Shown here piece by piece: positions 44,083 through 55,459 of a stretch of 64,000 nucleotides of DNA. The stretch lies in NCBI RefSeq assembly GCF_019049655.1, contig NZ_JAFMOX010000054.1, positions 1-64,000 of the forward strand, in the 5' to 3' direction. A program made the translations under genes and the position numbers. The notes beneath the pieces are model-generated. The model had not been told where the DNA came from and searched no databases. It saw only the letters and a program-made list of their open reading frames with translations. The stretch's first letter is position 1. The number at the start of each line of letters is the position of its first letter. The DNA comes from Rahnella rivi. GTDB lineage: Bacteria; Pseudomonadota; Gammaproteobacteria; Enterobacterales; Enterobacteriaceae.

Positions 44083-46746
44083 TTATGCCAGACGCGGGTT
44101 AACTTTGTCAGCATCGATGCCGAACTTGGTAATGGCTTCAGCCACTACTTTCACATCGATCTCGCCACGTTTGGCCAGTTCGCCCAGCGCAGCAACCACA
44201 ACGTAGGAAGCATCAATTTCGAAGTGGTGACGCAGGTTTTCGCGGCTGTCAGAACGACCGAAGCCGTCGGTGCCCAGTACGCGGAAATCGCTGGCAGGAA
44301 CGAAGTTACGGATCTGCTCTGCGAACAGCTTCATGTAGTCGGTTGAAGCAACAACCGGCGCATCGTTCATCACCTGAGCCACGTAAGGTACGCGTGGAGT
44401 TTCAGTCGGATGCAGCATGTTCCAGCGCTCGCAGTCCTGACCGTCACGGGCCAGTTCAGTGAACGAGGTCACGCTGTAAACGTCTGAAGCGACGCCGTAG
44501 TCTTTGGACAGGATCTGAGCCGCTTCACGTACGTGACGCAGGATAGAACCGGAGCTCATCAGCTGTACTTTACCTTTGCTACCTTCCAGGGTTTCTAACT
44601 TGTAGATACCTTTACGGATGCCTTCTTCCGCGCCTTCCGGCATGGCTGGCATGTGGTAGTTTTCGTTCAGCGTCGTGATGTAGTAATAGATATTTTCCTG
44701 CGCTTCGCCGTACATACGAACCAGACCGTCATGCATGATGACTGCCACTTCGTAGGCATACGCCGGATCGTAAGAAATACAGTTCGGGATAGTCAGAGAC
44801 TGAATGTGGCTGTGACCATCTTCGTGCTGCAGGCCTTCACCGTTCAGGGTGGTACGACCGGAAGTGCCGCCGACCAGGAAGCCGCGAGCCTGTTGGTCAC
44901 CCGCTGCCCAGCACAGGTCGCCGATACGCTGGAAACCGAACATGGAGTAGTAGATGTAGAACGGGATCATTGGCAGATCGTTGGTGCTGTAGGAAGTCGC
45001 TGCGGCCAGCCATGAAGATGCGGCGCCCAGTTCGTTGATCCCTTCCTGCAGGATCTGACCTTTCTCGTCTTCTTTATAGTAAGCAACCTGCTCACGGTCC
45101 TGCGGGGTATATTGCTGACCGTTCGGGCTGTAAATACCAATCTGACGGAACAGACCTTCCATACCGAAAGTACGCGCTTCATCGGCGATGATCGGTACCA
45201 GACGGTCTTTAATGGAGTCGTTTTTCAGCATCACGTTTAGGGCACGGACGAAGGCGATAGTGGTAGAGATCTCTTTCTTCTGCTCTTCCAGCAGTTGTGA
45301 GAAGTCTTCCAGTTTCGGCATTTCCAGCTTCTGAGTGAAGTTTGGCAGACGAGTCGGCAGGTAGCCTTTCAGCGCAGCACGACGTTCATGCAGGTATTTG
45401 TATTCTGCAGAGTCTTTTTCCAGAGTGATGTACGGCAGTTTTTCCAGATTTTCATCGGTCACTGGCACGCTGAAACGATCACGGATATAGCGCACGCCAT
45501 CCATGTTCATTTTCTTCACCTGGTGAGCAATGTTCTTGCCTTCGGCCGCTTCGCCCATGCCATAACCTTTGATGGTATGCGCAAGGATAACGGTCGGCTG
45601 ACCTTTGGTGTTTTGAGCTTTGTTCAGTGCAGCGAAGACTTTCTTCGGATCATGACCACCACGGTTCAGCGCCCAGATTTCGTCGTCGGTCATGTCTTTG
45701 ACCAGCGCAGCGGTTTCCGGATAACGGCCGAAGAAGTGTTCACGAACGTATTTACCGTCGCGGGACTTGAAGGTCTGGTAGTCGCCGTCCACGGTTTCGT
45801 TCATCAGCTGGATCAGTTTGCCGCTGGTGTCTTTACGCAGCAGTTCGTCCCAACGGTTGCCCCAAATCACTTTGATCACGTTCCAGCCGGCGCCTGCAAA
45901 GATGCCTTCCAGTTCGTTAATGATTTTGCCGTTACCGGTTACCGGGCCATCAAGACGCTGTAAGTTACAGTTGATGATGAAGCACAGGTTGTCCAGTTTC
46001 TCACGGGTGGCGATAGTGATCGCACCTTTGGATTCTGGCTCATCCATTTCGCCGTCGCCCAGGAACGCGTAAACACGCTGCGCCGTGGTGTCTTTCAGAC
46101 CGCGGTGATCAAGATATTTCAGGAATTTAGCCTGGTAGATAGCACCGATTGGACCCAGACCCATAGAAACGGTCGGGAACTGCCAGAATTCAGGCATCAG
46201 TTTAGGGTGCGGGTAAGATGACAGACCTTTACCGTGAACTTCCTGACGGAAATTGTTCATCTGGTCTTCGGTCAGGCGGCCTTCAAGGAAAGCACGCGCG
46301 TACACGCCCGGAGAGATGTGGCCCTGGAAGTACACCAGATCGCCGCCGTCATTCTCGTTGCGAGCACGGAAGAAGTGGTTGAAGCACACTTCATAAATAG
46401 CAGCAGAAGACTGGAAGGATGACATGTGGCCGCCCAGATCCAGATCTTTCTTCGACGCACGCAGAACGGTCATGATCGCGTTCCAGCGGATTGCGGTACG
46501 AATGTTGCGTTCCAGCTCCAGGTTACCCGGATACTCAGGTTCGTCTTCAACAGCGATGGTGTTGACATAATTACGGCTGGCCGCGCCAGCTGCGACGCTC
46601 ACGCCGCCTTTACGTGCTTCACTCAGAACCTGATCAATCAGGAACTGCGCACGCTCAACACCCTCTTCACGGATGACCGATTCGATCGCTTGTAGCCAGT
46701 CGCGAGTTTCGATCGGATCCACGTCATTATTTACACGTTCTGACAT
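44083..46746 (-). CDS. aceE: Pyruvate dehydrogenase E1 component
   Basis: The 887-residue homodimeric thiamine-diphosphate enzyme equals the E. coli length. It decarboxylates pyruvate and acetylates the lipoyl groups of AceF. Visible parts are the ThDP motif (FLGDGEMDEPESKGA to CFIINCNLQRLDG), HTIKGYGMG, the conserved GEGLQHEDGHSH loop with active-site histidines, and the ECERWN-type C-terminal segment. It lies 161 bases downstream of pdhR in the same operon. Confidence 0.97.
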   Translation of the reverse strand: MSERVNNDVDPIETRDWLQAIESVIREEGVERAQFLIDQVLSEARKGGVSVAAGAASRNYVNTIAVEDEPEYPGNLELERNIRTAIRWNAIMTVLRASKKDLDLGGHMSSFQSSAAIYEVCFNHFFRARNENDGGDLVYFQGHISPGVYARAFLEGRLTEDQMNNFRQEVHGKGLSSYPHPKLMPEFWQFPTVSMGLGPIGAIYQAKFLKYLDHRGLKDTTAQRVYAFLGDGEMDEPESKGAITIATREKLDNLCFIINCNLQRLDGPVTGNGKIINELEGIFAGAGWNVIKVIWGNRWDELLRKDTSGKLIQLMNETVDGDYQTFKSRDGKYVREHFFGRYPETAALVKDMTDDEIWALNRGGHDPKKVFAALNKAQNTKGQPTVILAHTIKGYGMGEAAEGKNIAHQVKKMNMDGVRYIRDRFSVPVTDENLEKLPYITLEKDSAEYKYLHERRAALKGYLPTRLPNFTQKLEMPKLEDFSQLLEEQKKEISTTIAFVRALNVMLKNDSIKDRLVPIIADEARTFGMEGLFRQIGIYSPNGQQYTPQDREQVAYYKEDEKGQILQEGINELGAASSWLAAATSYSTNDLPMIPFYIYYSMFGFQRIGDLCWAAGDQQARGFLVGGTSGRTTLNGEGLQHEDGHSHIQSLTIPNCISYDPAYAYEVAVIMHDGLVRMYGEAQENIYYYITTLNENYHMPAMPEGAEEGIRKGIYKLETLEGSKGKVQLMSSGSILRHVREAAQILSKDYGVASDVYSVTSFTELARDGQDCERWNMLHPTETPRVPYVAQVMNDAPVVASTDYMKLFAEQIRNFVPASDFRVLGTDGFGRSDSRENLRHHFEIDASYVVVAALGELAKRGEIDVKVVAEAITKFGIDADKVNPRLA

Positions 46747-46907
46747 GGTGCTTTTCCTTATCTGTATCTAATACGTTGGTTTATCTGGAGCCTGTCTTCC
46801 TGCGCTCTTAGTGACAGTCTTCGCTCTCAACAAAACGCACGAAGACAGGCCCGTCATGTAGTTGCCGTGAGCCCTCAAAGGAAGGCTCTAAAAATTAATC
46901 CCGAAGG

Positions 46908-47678
46908 TTAACTTTCATCTTTTCGTTGCTGGAGCCGTCGTAATGACCGATCCCGCCGGGTGTGTTCCCTGCTGAGATCCAGCAAAACTTCTTCAATGAA
47001 CGCCAGGTGACGGTGAGATGCGGCGCGTGCCATTTCTGGTTCACGTGCAACAATCGCCTCGAAAATACTGGCGCGGTGGTTGCTTACCGTTGCCAGCATT
47101 TCCCGGCGTGAGTACAGCAATTCAAAGTTCTGTCGAACGTTCTTCTCAAGCATCGGCCCCATACAGCGAACCAGATGCAGCAGAACAACATTATGCGCGG
47201 CTTCTGTTACAGCAACCTGATACTGCATAACCGCATCAGCTTCTGCGTCCAGATCCCCGCTGTCCTGGGCGGTCTGAATACCCACGTGACAATCGCGAAT
47301 GCGCGCCAAATCATCCTCAGTGCCTCTGAGCGCCGCATAATAGGCAGCAATCCCTTCAAGGGCATGGCGTGTTTCAAGGAGATCGAATTGTGATTCAGGA
47401 TGGTCAGCCAGTAACTCGGCCAGCGGATCGCTCACGCTTTGCCACAGGTTACTTTGCACGAAAGTGCCACCACCCTGACGGCGCAGGAGCAGTCCCTTCC
47501 CTTCAAGGCTTTGGATTGCCTCTCGCAGAGAAGGTCGTGAAACATCAAACTGTTTGGCCAGTTCACGTTCTGGCGGAAGCTTTTCCCCGGGTCTTAAAGT
47601 GCCTTCGAGGATCAGGAACTCAAGTTGCTGCTCGATCACATCGGATAACTTAGGCTGTCGAATTTTGCTGTAAGCCAT
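46908..47678 (-). CDS. pdhR: Pyruvate dehydrogenase complex repressor PdhR
   Basis: The 256-residue GntR/FadR-family regulator has a winged helix at its N-terminus ([42 protein letters not shown]) and a helical FCD effector domain that binds pyruvate. It represses its own operon and other respiratory genes; pyruvate releases it. The perfect operator upstream (47726-47742) supports autoregulation. Confidence 0.96.
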   Translation of the reverse strand: MAYSKIRQPKLSDVIEQQLEFLILEGTLRPGEKLPPERELAKQFDVSRPSLREAIQSLEGKGLLLRRQGGGTFVQSNLWQSVSDPLAELLADHPESQFDLLETRHALEGIAAYYAALRGTEDDLARIRDCHVGIQTAQDSGDLDAEADAVMQYQVAVTEAAHNVVLLHLVRCMGPMLEKNVRQNFELLYSRREMLATVSNHRASIFEAIVAREPEMARAASHRHLAFIEEVLLDLSREHTRRDRSLRRLQQRKDES

Positions 47679-47725
47679 ATATGTGCGGTTCTCTGCGAGT
47701 AGCGACTCTGTAAGTTGCCGGAGTC

Positions 47726-47742
47726 AATTGGTAATACCAATT
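47726..47742. promoter_or_regulatory. PdhR operator
   Basis: The perfect dyad AATTGGTAATACCAATT matches the PdhR consensus ATTGGT-N3-ACCAAT. It lies 48 bases upstream of the pdhR start, in the promoter region of the pdhR-aceEF operon. Confidence 0.93.
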
Positions 47743-48009
47743 TAAAAAACGTGGCCGTAAAGTAACAAAGTATTCACCTTGTGTCCATATGGCTACCCAG
47801 TAAATGCGTCGACCTCGCACAATTTAACAACTTTTTATCATTTCTCTTTTTTTCTGCCTTTAAGATCACATTTTTACGATCCTGAGCAAATTTAGCGTTA
47901 ATTTGGTTATTTGTTATGCAGATGATGCATAAATCAGGTGCAAACTTTTTCGCATAACACTATTCTTGCCCGAACGGTAGATGATGCTGCTTTTTAGGCA
48001 CAATCCAGC
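47743..48009. other. Divergent promoter region pdhR / aroP
   Basis: A+T-rich sequence without a gene that carries the promoters of both directions. Beyond the PdhR and TyrR boxes no other site was identified with confidence. Confidence 0.5.
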
Positions 48010-48027
48010 CGTAAATAATTAAATACA
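48010..48027 (+). promoter_or_regulatory. Weak TyrR box upstream of aroP
   Basis: CGTAAATAATTAAATACA matches the TGTAAA-N6-TTTACA consensus at 9 of 12 fixed bases. It is 5 bases from the stronger box. Confidence 0.6.
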
Positions 48028-48032
48028 AAAAG

Positions 48033-48050
48033 TGTAATTATCGCCTTACA
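48033..48050 (+). promoter_or_regulatory. Strong TyrR box upstream of aroP
   Basis: TGTAATTATCGCCTTACA fits TGTAAA-N6-TTTACA except at the two inner bases. A strong/weak pair of adjacent boxes is the arrangement used by TyrR to repress aroP in E. coli. Confidence 0.8.
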
Positions 48051-48106
48051 TTCTTTCTAACACGCAGAATGCTATGGGTTTTGCCCCAATGACAGAGGAC
48101 AGGTAA

Positions 48107-49477
48107 ATGGTTGATCAACAACATGGCGATGAGCTGAAGCGCGGCCTTAAAAACCGTCACATTCAGTTGATTGCGTTAGGTGGGGCAGTCGGAACGGGCC
48201 TGTTTCTGGGCAGCGCCTCCGTTATCCAGTCGGCGGGACCGGGGATTATTCTCGGCTACGCTATCGCGGGTTTTATCGCTTTTCTGATTATGCGTCAGTT
48301 GGGTGAAATGGTCGTGGCAGAGCCGGTCGCCGGTTCTTTCAGCCATTTTGCCTACAAATACTGGGGTGGTTTTGCCGGTTTCGCTTCAGGCTGGAACTAC
48401 TGGGTTCTGTACGTGCTGGTGGCGATGGCAGAACTGACCGCCGTCGGTAAATATATTCAATTCTGGTGGCCGGAAATCCCGACATGGGCTTCTGCGGCTG
48501 TCTTCTTCGTGCTGATCAACGCCATCAACCTGACCAACGTGAAAGTGTTTGGTGAGATGGAGTTCTGGTTTGCCATAATCAAAGTGGTCGCAGTGGTCGC
48601 GATGATCCTGTTCGGTGGCTGGTTGTTGTTCAGCGATACCGCAGGGCCGCAGGCCACGGTGCGTAACCTCTGGGAACAAGGAGGATTCCTGCCGCACGGC
48701 ATGACCGGGCTGGTGATGATGATGGCGATCATCATGTTCTCGTTTGGTGGTCTGGAGCTGGTCGGTATCACGGCTGCTGAAGCCGATAATCCTGAAGTCA
48801 GCATTCCAAAAGCTACCAATCAGGTTATCTACCGCATTCTGATTTTCTATGTGGGCTCACTGGCCGTTCTGCTTTCCCTGATGCCGTGGACCCGCGTCGG
48901 GCCCGACACCAGCCCGTTCGTCCTTATCTTCCATGATCTGGGCGATGCACTGGTGGCAAATGCCCTCAACGTGGTCATCCTCACCGCCGCGCTGTCGGTC
49001 TACAACAGCTGCGTATATTGCAACAGCCGTATGCTGTTCGGCCTGGCTCAGCAAGGTAATGCACCGAAAGCACTGCTGAACGTCGATAAACGTGGCGTAC
49101 CTGTCGCTTCTATCATGGTATCTGCGGCCACTACGGCACTTTGCGTACTGATTAACTACCTGATGCCGGGCGAAGCATTTGGTCTGCTGATGGCACTGGT
49201 GGTTTCTGCACTGGTTATCAACTGGGCCATGATCAGCCTTGCACACATTAAATTCCGTCAGGCAATGCGCCGTGAAGGTGTGGAAACCAAGTTCAAAGCG
49301 CTGCTTTATCCGCTGGGTAACTACATCTGCCTGCTGTTCATGGCCGGGATTCTGGTGATCATGGCGATCACGCCGGGCATGGCGATTTCCGTCTGGTTGA
49401 TCCCTGTGTGGCTGGTGATCCTCGGCCTCGGTTACTGGTTCAAGAATCAGCAGAGCGGTAAGTCCGTTAAAGTCTGA
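48107..49477 (+). CDS. aroP: General aromatic amino acid permease AroP
   Basis: The 456-residue APC-family inner-membrane transporter has twelve helices and imports Phe, Tyr and Trp with protons. It shows LKRGLKNRHIQLIALGGAVGTGLFLG-type N-terminus, GYAIAGFIAFLIMRQLGEM, SHFAYKYWGGFAGFASGWNYW and ITAAEADNPEVSIPKATNQV. It is divergent from pdhR as in E. coli. The TyrR boxes upstream support the aromatic substrate over PheP, and the length is one residue short of E. coli AroP. Confidence 0.94.
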   Translation: MVDQQHGDELKRGLKNRHIQLIALGGAVGTGLFLGSASVIQSAGPGIILGYAIAGFIAFLIMRQLGEMVVAEPVAGSFSHFAYKYWGGFAGFASGWNYWVLYVLVAMAELTAVGKYIQFWWPEIPTWASAAVFFVLINAINLTNVKVFGEMEFWFAIIKVVAVVAMILFGGWLLFSDTAGPQATVRNLWEQGGFLPHGMTGLVMMMAIIMFSFGGLELVGITAAEADNPEVSIPKATNQVIYRILIFYVGSLAVLLSLMPWTRVGPDTSPFVLIFHDLGDALVANALNVVILTAALSVYNSCVYCNSRMLFGLAQQGNAPKALLNVDKRGVPVASIMVSAATTALCVLINYLMPGEAFGLLMALVVSALVINWAMISLAHIKFRQAMRREGVETKFKALLYPLGNYICLLFMAGILVIMAITPGMAISVWLIPVWLVILGLGYWFKNQQSGKSVKV

Positions 49478-49556
49478 CCCTGAAAGGTTGTCTGACATGA
49501 CGGAGGGGTTTAAACAGCGAATCGTTTAAACACCACCGGTTTCAAAAAAATCACGC

Positions 49557-49592
49557 GCGCCCCGGTCCGGTTTCACTGGCCGGGGCGCTTTG
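49557..49592 (+). terminator. Terminator of aroP
   Basis: A GCGCCCCGG / CCGGGGCGC stem with a 14-base loop is followed by TTTGTT. Confidence 0.85.
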
Positions 49593-49744
49593 TTATCTGT
49601 GTCACACTTTACCCAGCATGACCAAATCGTCCATCTTCACGACTCTTACCTCCTGACTCCTCAGCCCCTCCCGCGCCAATACTCTTGGCTATCAAACAGT
49701 TTCTTAACAACTCACTTATTAACTACTAGCCGGAGACTACATCC

Positions 49745-51181
49745 ATGAAGGAAGGCGCGCTGTCATTTAGAGAGAAAGTGGCGTACGGCATGGGGGACGC
49801 AGGGTGCAACATGATTGGCGGCGCCATCATGCTGTTTCTTAATTATTTTTATACGGACGTCTTCGGTCTGGCTCCGGCTTTGGTGGGCATATTACTGCTT
49901 TCGGTACGCGTCATTGATGCCGTCACCGACCCGATCATGGGGGCTATCGCCGACCGTACCACAACCCGCTGGGGCCGGTTCCGTCCTTATCTGTTATGGA
50001 TATGTGTGCCTTATGTCCTGTTCAGCGTGCTGATGTTTACCACGCCAGACTGGTCCTACAACAGCAAAGTAATCTATGCATTTGTCACCTACTTCCTGAT
50101 GTCGCTGACCTATACGGCCATCAACATCCCTTACTGCTCGCTCGGCGGTGTGATCACGGCCGACCCTCATGAGCGCGTTGCCTGCCAGTCATACCGCTTC
50201 TTTATGGTAGGGATTGCCACGCTGATTTTGTCTTCAACATTACTGCCGATGGCCGACTGGTTCGGTGGCGCAGACAAAGCGAAGGGCTATCAGATGTCGA
50301 TGGGTGTCATGGCGATCATCGCGCTGTTTATGTTCCTGTTCTGCTTCAGCTTTGTGAAAGAACGTATCCAGCCGGCGGTGCCTGCCAAACATGCGCTCAA
50401 ATCTGACCTGAAAGACATCTGGAAAAACGACCAGTGGGTGCGCATTCTGCTGCTCACCTTCTGCAACGTGTGTCCGGGCTTTATCCGTATGGCAGCGACC
50501 ATGTATTACGTTACCTGGGTGATGGAGAAATCCACCTCGTTCGCCAGTATGTTTATCAGCCTCGGCGTGGTTGGCATGATGATTGGCAGCGCGCTGGCGA
50601 AACCGCTGACGGATAAATACTGCAAACTGAAAGTATTCTTCTGGGCAAACATCATTCTGACCATTTTCTCCTGCGGCTTCTATTTCCTCGATCCGCACGC
50701 GACAACGCTGATTTTGGTGGCCTACTTCATCCTGAACATCATGCACCAGCTCCCTTCCCCGCTGCACTGGTCACTGATGGCAGACGTGGATGACTACGGC
50801 GAATGGAAAACCGGCAAACGTATCACCGGCATCAGCTTCTCCGGTAACCTGTTCTTCCTGAAATGCGGCCTGGCCGTGGCCGGGGCAATGGTCGGCTTCC
50901 TGCTCTCTGGTTATGGATACGATGCAGGGGCTGCCCGTCAAAGCGATCACGCAATCAACGGTATCGTGCTGCTGTTCACGGTGATCCCAGGCATTGGCTA
51001 TCTGATCACTGCAGGCGTAGTGCGTTTACTGAAAGTTGACCGCGAGATGATGCGCACCATTCAGTCTGATCTTGAAATACGCCGCCGTAATTATCGCGAG
51101 CTGAATGAATATCACGACACGAAAAATGCACCGGACGCAGGTTCTGTTCCGCTGCACAGCAAGGAGCTTAAACATGAGTAA
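49745..51181 (+). CDS. GPH-family glycoside:cation symporter
   Basis: The 478-residue inner-membrane protein has twelve helices and belongs to the GPH (MelB/XynP/YicJ/YagG) family: [63 protein letters not shown], and [20 protein letters not shown] with the cation-site Asp residues. It imports an oligosaccharide or glycoside with Na+ or H+. The following glycosidase overlaps it by 8 bases, so both act on the same sugar, probably a xyloside or arabinoside of plant origin. The pair is inserted between aroP and ampE. Confidence 0.9.
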   Translation: [478 protein letters not shown]

Positions 51182-52154
51182 TTATCCAAATCCTCTTATC
51201 GAGCAACGTGCCGACCCGCATATCTGGCTGCACAACGATGGCAATTATTACTTCATCGCCTCAGTGCCGGAATATGACCGGCTGGAAATCCGTCGTTCTG
51301 AAACGCTGGCCGGCCTTGCTGATGCGCCTGCAAAAATCATCTGGCATAAACCGGATACCGGCCCGATGAGCGCACTTATCTGGGCGCCGGAGCTGCACTT
51401 CATCGACGGGAAATGGGTGATTTATTATGCCGCAGCGCCTTCGCAGGAGATTGTGGACGGATTATTCCAGCACCGTATGTATGCGCTGGTTTGCGAAGAT
51501 GCTGACCCGCTCAGCGGAGTCTGGCAGGAGAAAGGCCGGATCCAGACCCCTCTCGACAGCTTCTCGCTTGACGCCACGCATTTTGAGCACCAGGGGAAAA
51601 ATTATTACCTGTGGGCGCAGAAAGATCCGGCTATTCAGGGCAACTCCAACCTGTATCTGGCCGAAATGGAAAACCCGTGGACACTGAAATCGCCCCCCGT
51701 CATGCTCAGCAAACCTGAGCTGGACTGGGAAATCATCGGTTTTTGGGTAAACGAAGGCCCGGCAGTGATTAAGCATGGTGATAAGATTTTCATCACCTAT
51801 TCCGCCAGCGCCACTGATGAAAATTACTGCATCGGTTTACTGACGGCGGATATCAACAGCAATCTGCTGGACGCTAAAGCGTGGCGTAAATCTGACCGTC
51901 CGGTATTCACCACTCACGCGGGCAACAGACAGTTCGGGCCCGGCCACAACAGCTTCACCCGCAACGAGCAAGGTGAGGATGTGCTGGTTTATCACGCGCG
52001 CAATTACACTGAGATTGAAGGTGACCCGTTGTACGATCCAAACCGCCATACCCGTATCAAAACCTTCCGCTGGGATGAGAACGGACTGCCGGACTTCGGT
52101 GAACCCGCCGCAGATAACCGCCCGCTGACGCTGCAACAACCCTTTAAGTCCTGA
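51174..52154 (+). CDS. Glycoside hydrolase family 43 protein (intracellular xylosidase/arabinosidase)
   Basis: The 326-residue protein is a single five-bladed GH43 domain without a signal peptide. Visible catalytic residues are the base Asp in QRADPHIW, the pKa-tuning Asp in FSLDATHF and the acid Glu in VNEGPAVI. Other family landmarks are WAPELHFIDGKWVIYYAA and GPGHNSF. Members cleave beta-xylosides, alpha-L-arabinofuranosides or arabinan ends. The short form without the C-terminal sandwich domain is more like arabinan-active members. Start ATG 51174 follows AAGGAG; the long upstream frame overlaps the permease and is discarded. Confidence 0.88.
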   Translation: MSNYPNPLIEQRADPHIWLHNDGNYYFIASVPEYDRLEIRRSETLAGLADAPAKIIWHKPDTGPMSALIWAPELHFIDGKWVIYYAAAPSQEIVDGLFQHRMYALVCEDADPLSGVWQEKGRIQTPLDSFSLDATHFEHQGKNYYLWAQKDPAIQGNSNLYLAEMENPWTLKSPPVMLSKPELDWEIIGFWVNEGPAVIKHGDKIFITYSASATDENYCIGLLTADINSNLLDAKAWRKSDRPVFTTHAGNRQFGPGHNSFTRNEQGEDVLVYHARNYTEIEGDPLYDPNRHTRIKTFRWDENGLPDFGEPAADNRPLTLQQPFKS

Positions 52155-52164
52155 ATAACATGCA

Positions 52165-52199
52165 AAAAGCCCGGCCATGTGAATGTGCCGGGCTTTTTT
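52165..52199 (+). terminator. Terminator after the permease-GH43 pair
   Basis: An AAAAAGCCCGGC / GCCGGGCTTTTTT stem with a short loop and T tract lies 10 bases after the stop. Confidence 0.92.
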
Positions 52200-52240
52200 A
52201 TGCAGATTTTATATAGCGCAGACAGGCGGTACTTTTGCCG

Positions 52241-53095
52241 TTAAATCAACGCACCATAAATCGTTAACAGCGCAACCACGACCAGAATAATCATAGTGAC
52301 CTTTCGCGCCAGCCCGACGGCTGCACGCGGCGTCTGAACCGGATCCGTATGGGGATCGCGTGCCAGTGAGAACTGCGCCAGGCGGGTCAGAACGTGATAT
52401 TGCGAAGAATGAATATCTCCCAGCGAGGCGAACCACGCCGGCAACGCTTTTTCACCGTGCCCGAGCAGGGCATACGCCGCGCCCGCCAGCCGCACCGGGA
52501 TCCAGTCCAGAATATGCAACAGGCTATCGACACCGGACTGAGCACGTTTAAGCGGCATCATGTGGCGCGCCAGCCAGGTCTGATAGCCACGTAATACGGC
52601 ATACCCACCCAGTGCAACAGGCCCGTAAGGCCCGCAGACCACGAACCAAAATAGCGGCCCCAGATAATAACGGAAGTTAATCCACAGCAGCGCATTTTGC
52701 AGCTCCCGCAAACGAGCCTCTTCACTGCAGTCCGCAGGCAGCCCGTGAATCAACGCCAGCTCTTCCGCCATTTCTTTCGTGGCATCAATATTGCCCTGAC
52801 GGGCTGATTTGAGATAGGCGCGATAGTGTTTGCGTTTAACGCCAGCACCAATGCACAACAGACAGATAATCACCCATAACACCAGTGAAGGAACACCGAA
52901 GAACAGGCCCTGCACTGCACGCAAAATCGCCCAAATGACCGCCATCCAGACCACGGTTATCGCCAGCGTTTTCGCCAGAGACGTCTGCCGTCCACGGTTG
53001 AAAATCACCTCAAACCGATGATCCAACTGCCAGTGTTCACCCAGTTTGAACAACCGTTCCCAAGCCAGCACCAGCAATAAAGTAAATAACGTCAT
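52241..53095 (-). CDS. ampE: AmpE inner-membrane protein
   Basis: The 284-residue protein has E. coli length and starts [27 protein letters not shown]. It has about four membrane segments (for example [34 protein letters not shown], and the C-terminal [19 protein letters not shown]). It is the second gene of the ampDE operon and is thought to be a sensory membrane protein related to CobD/CbiB. A link to beta-lactamase induction is historical, and the function is not firmly known. Confidence 0.93.
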   Translation of the reverse strand: MTLFTLLLVLAWERLFKLGEHWQLDHRFEVIFNRGRQTSLAKTLAITVVWMAVIWAILRAVQGLFFGVPSLVLWVIICLLCIGAGVKRKHYRAYLKSARQGNIDATKEMAEELALIHGLPADCSEEARLRELQNALLWINFRYYLGPLFWFVVCGPYGPVALGGYAVLRGYQTWLARHMMPLKRAQSGVDSLLHILDWIPVRLAGAAYALLGHGEKALPAWFASLGDIHSSQYHVLTRLAQFSLARDPHTDPVQTPRAAVGLARKVTMIILVVVALLTIYGALI

Positions 53096-53156
53096 CGATT
53101 CTCACTCTCTCTCAACACATCACTCGCAGAAAACAGAATCCCGAACCCGCGTTCAT

Positions 53157-54717
<1,561 letters not shown>

Positions 54718-54731
54718 TTAACCGATGCGCT

Positions 54732-54760
54732 ATTGCCCCGGATATCCTTTCCGGGGCAAT
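54732..54760 (+). terminator. Hairpin after nadC
   Basis: An ATTGCCCCGG / CCGGGGCAAT perfect 10-base stem begins 15 bases after the stop. No strong T run follows. Confidence 0.65.
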
Positions 54761-54874
54761 ACGACTTCTTCGGACTATTTCGTACTTGCTGCATTACCCT
54801 CTCATTCTCCCCTGCACGCTGCCAACCCTCTTTTTGAACGCCGCATCATTATTGCGAGACGCCGCGCAAAAGTT

Positions 54875-54902
54875 TTGACAGCCTTTTTCCCTTGCATAGT
54901 TA
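54875..54902 (+). promoter_or_regulatory. Candidate sigma-70 promoter of the ppdD operon
   Basis: TTGACA and TAGTTA are separated by 16 bases, about 110 bases upstream of the ppdD start. Confidence 0.55.
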
Positions 54903-55012
54903 TCCTGGAAGGCATCGCGGAGAAGCCATAAATGACGCTGGAATCAGAATTTCTCTCCGTTTAGTTTGCTGCCTGAGCAACATCCATGCAGTTACACAAA
55001 ACGGAGAAAGCC

Positions 55013-55459
55013 ATGCACCGGCAACAAGGATTTACCCTTATAGAACTGATGGTGGTCATCGCAATTATTGCGATCCTGAGCGCCATCGGCATTCCCGCCT
55101 ACCAAAGTTACATCCAGAAAGCAGCCCTGACTGACATGCTGCAAACCATGGTGCCCTATAAAACCGGCGTCGAGCTGTGCGTGATAGATGCAGGTGCGCT
55201 GACGAGCTGCAACGCAGGCACGCAGGGGATCCCTGCGACGGCCACCAGCCGTTACGTCAGCCAGATACAGGTGAACGCGGGGGTGATTTCACTGACAGGC
55301 CAGCAGGCGCTTAAAGGCCTGAGCGTTGTGATGACTCCCGCCCCGGATATCCAGGCAGGCGGTATTGTCTGGAGCAGAAGCTGCACCAATGCCGAGAGTT
55401 CGTCGATGGTGGAAGCATGCGAAAGCGTATTCCGCTTTGATACCACAGGAGCGCCATGA
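55013..55459 (+). CDS. ppdD: Type IV major prepilin PpdD
   Basis: The 148-residue prepilin has a short basic leader (MHRQQG) cut by prepilin peptidase before FTLIELMVVIAIIAILSAIGIPAYQ, with the Glu5 needed for assembly. Four cysteines form the C-terminal loops (LCVIDAG, TSCNAG, RSCTN, EACESV). ATG 55013 with GGAG six bases upstream gives the right leader; the longer frame would add an unlikely 9-residue extension. It is coupled to hofB by overlapping stop and start. Confidence 0.94.
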   Translation: MHRQQGFTLIELMVVIAIIAILSAIGIPAYQSYIQKAALTDMLQTMVPYKTGVELCVIDAGALTSCNAGTQGIPATATSRYVSQIQVNAGVISLTGQQALKGLSVVMTPAPDIQAGGIVWSRSCTNAESSSMVEACESVFRFDTTGAP

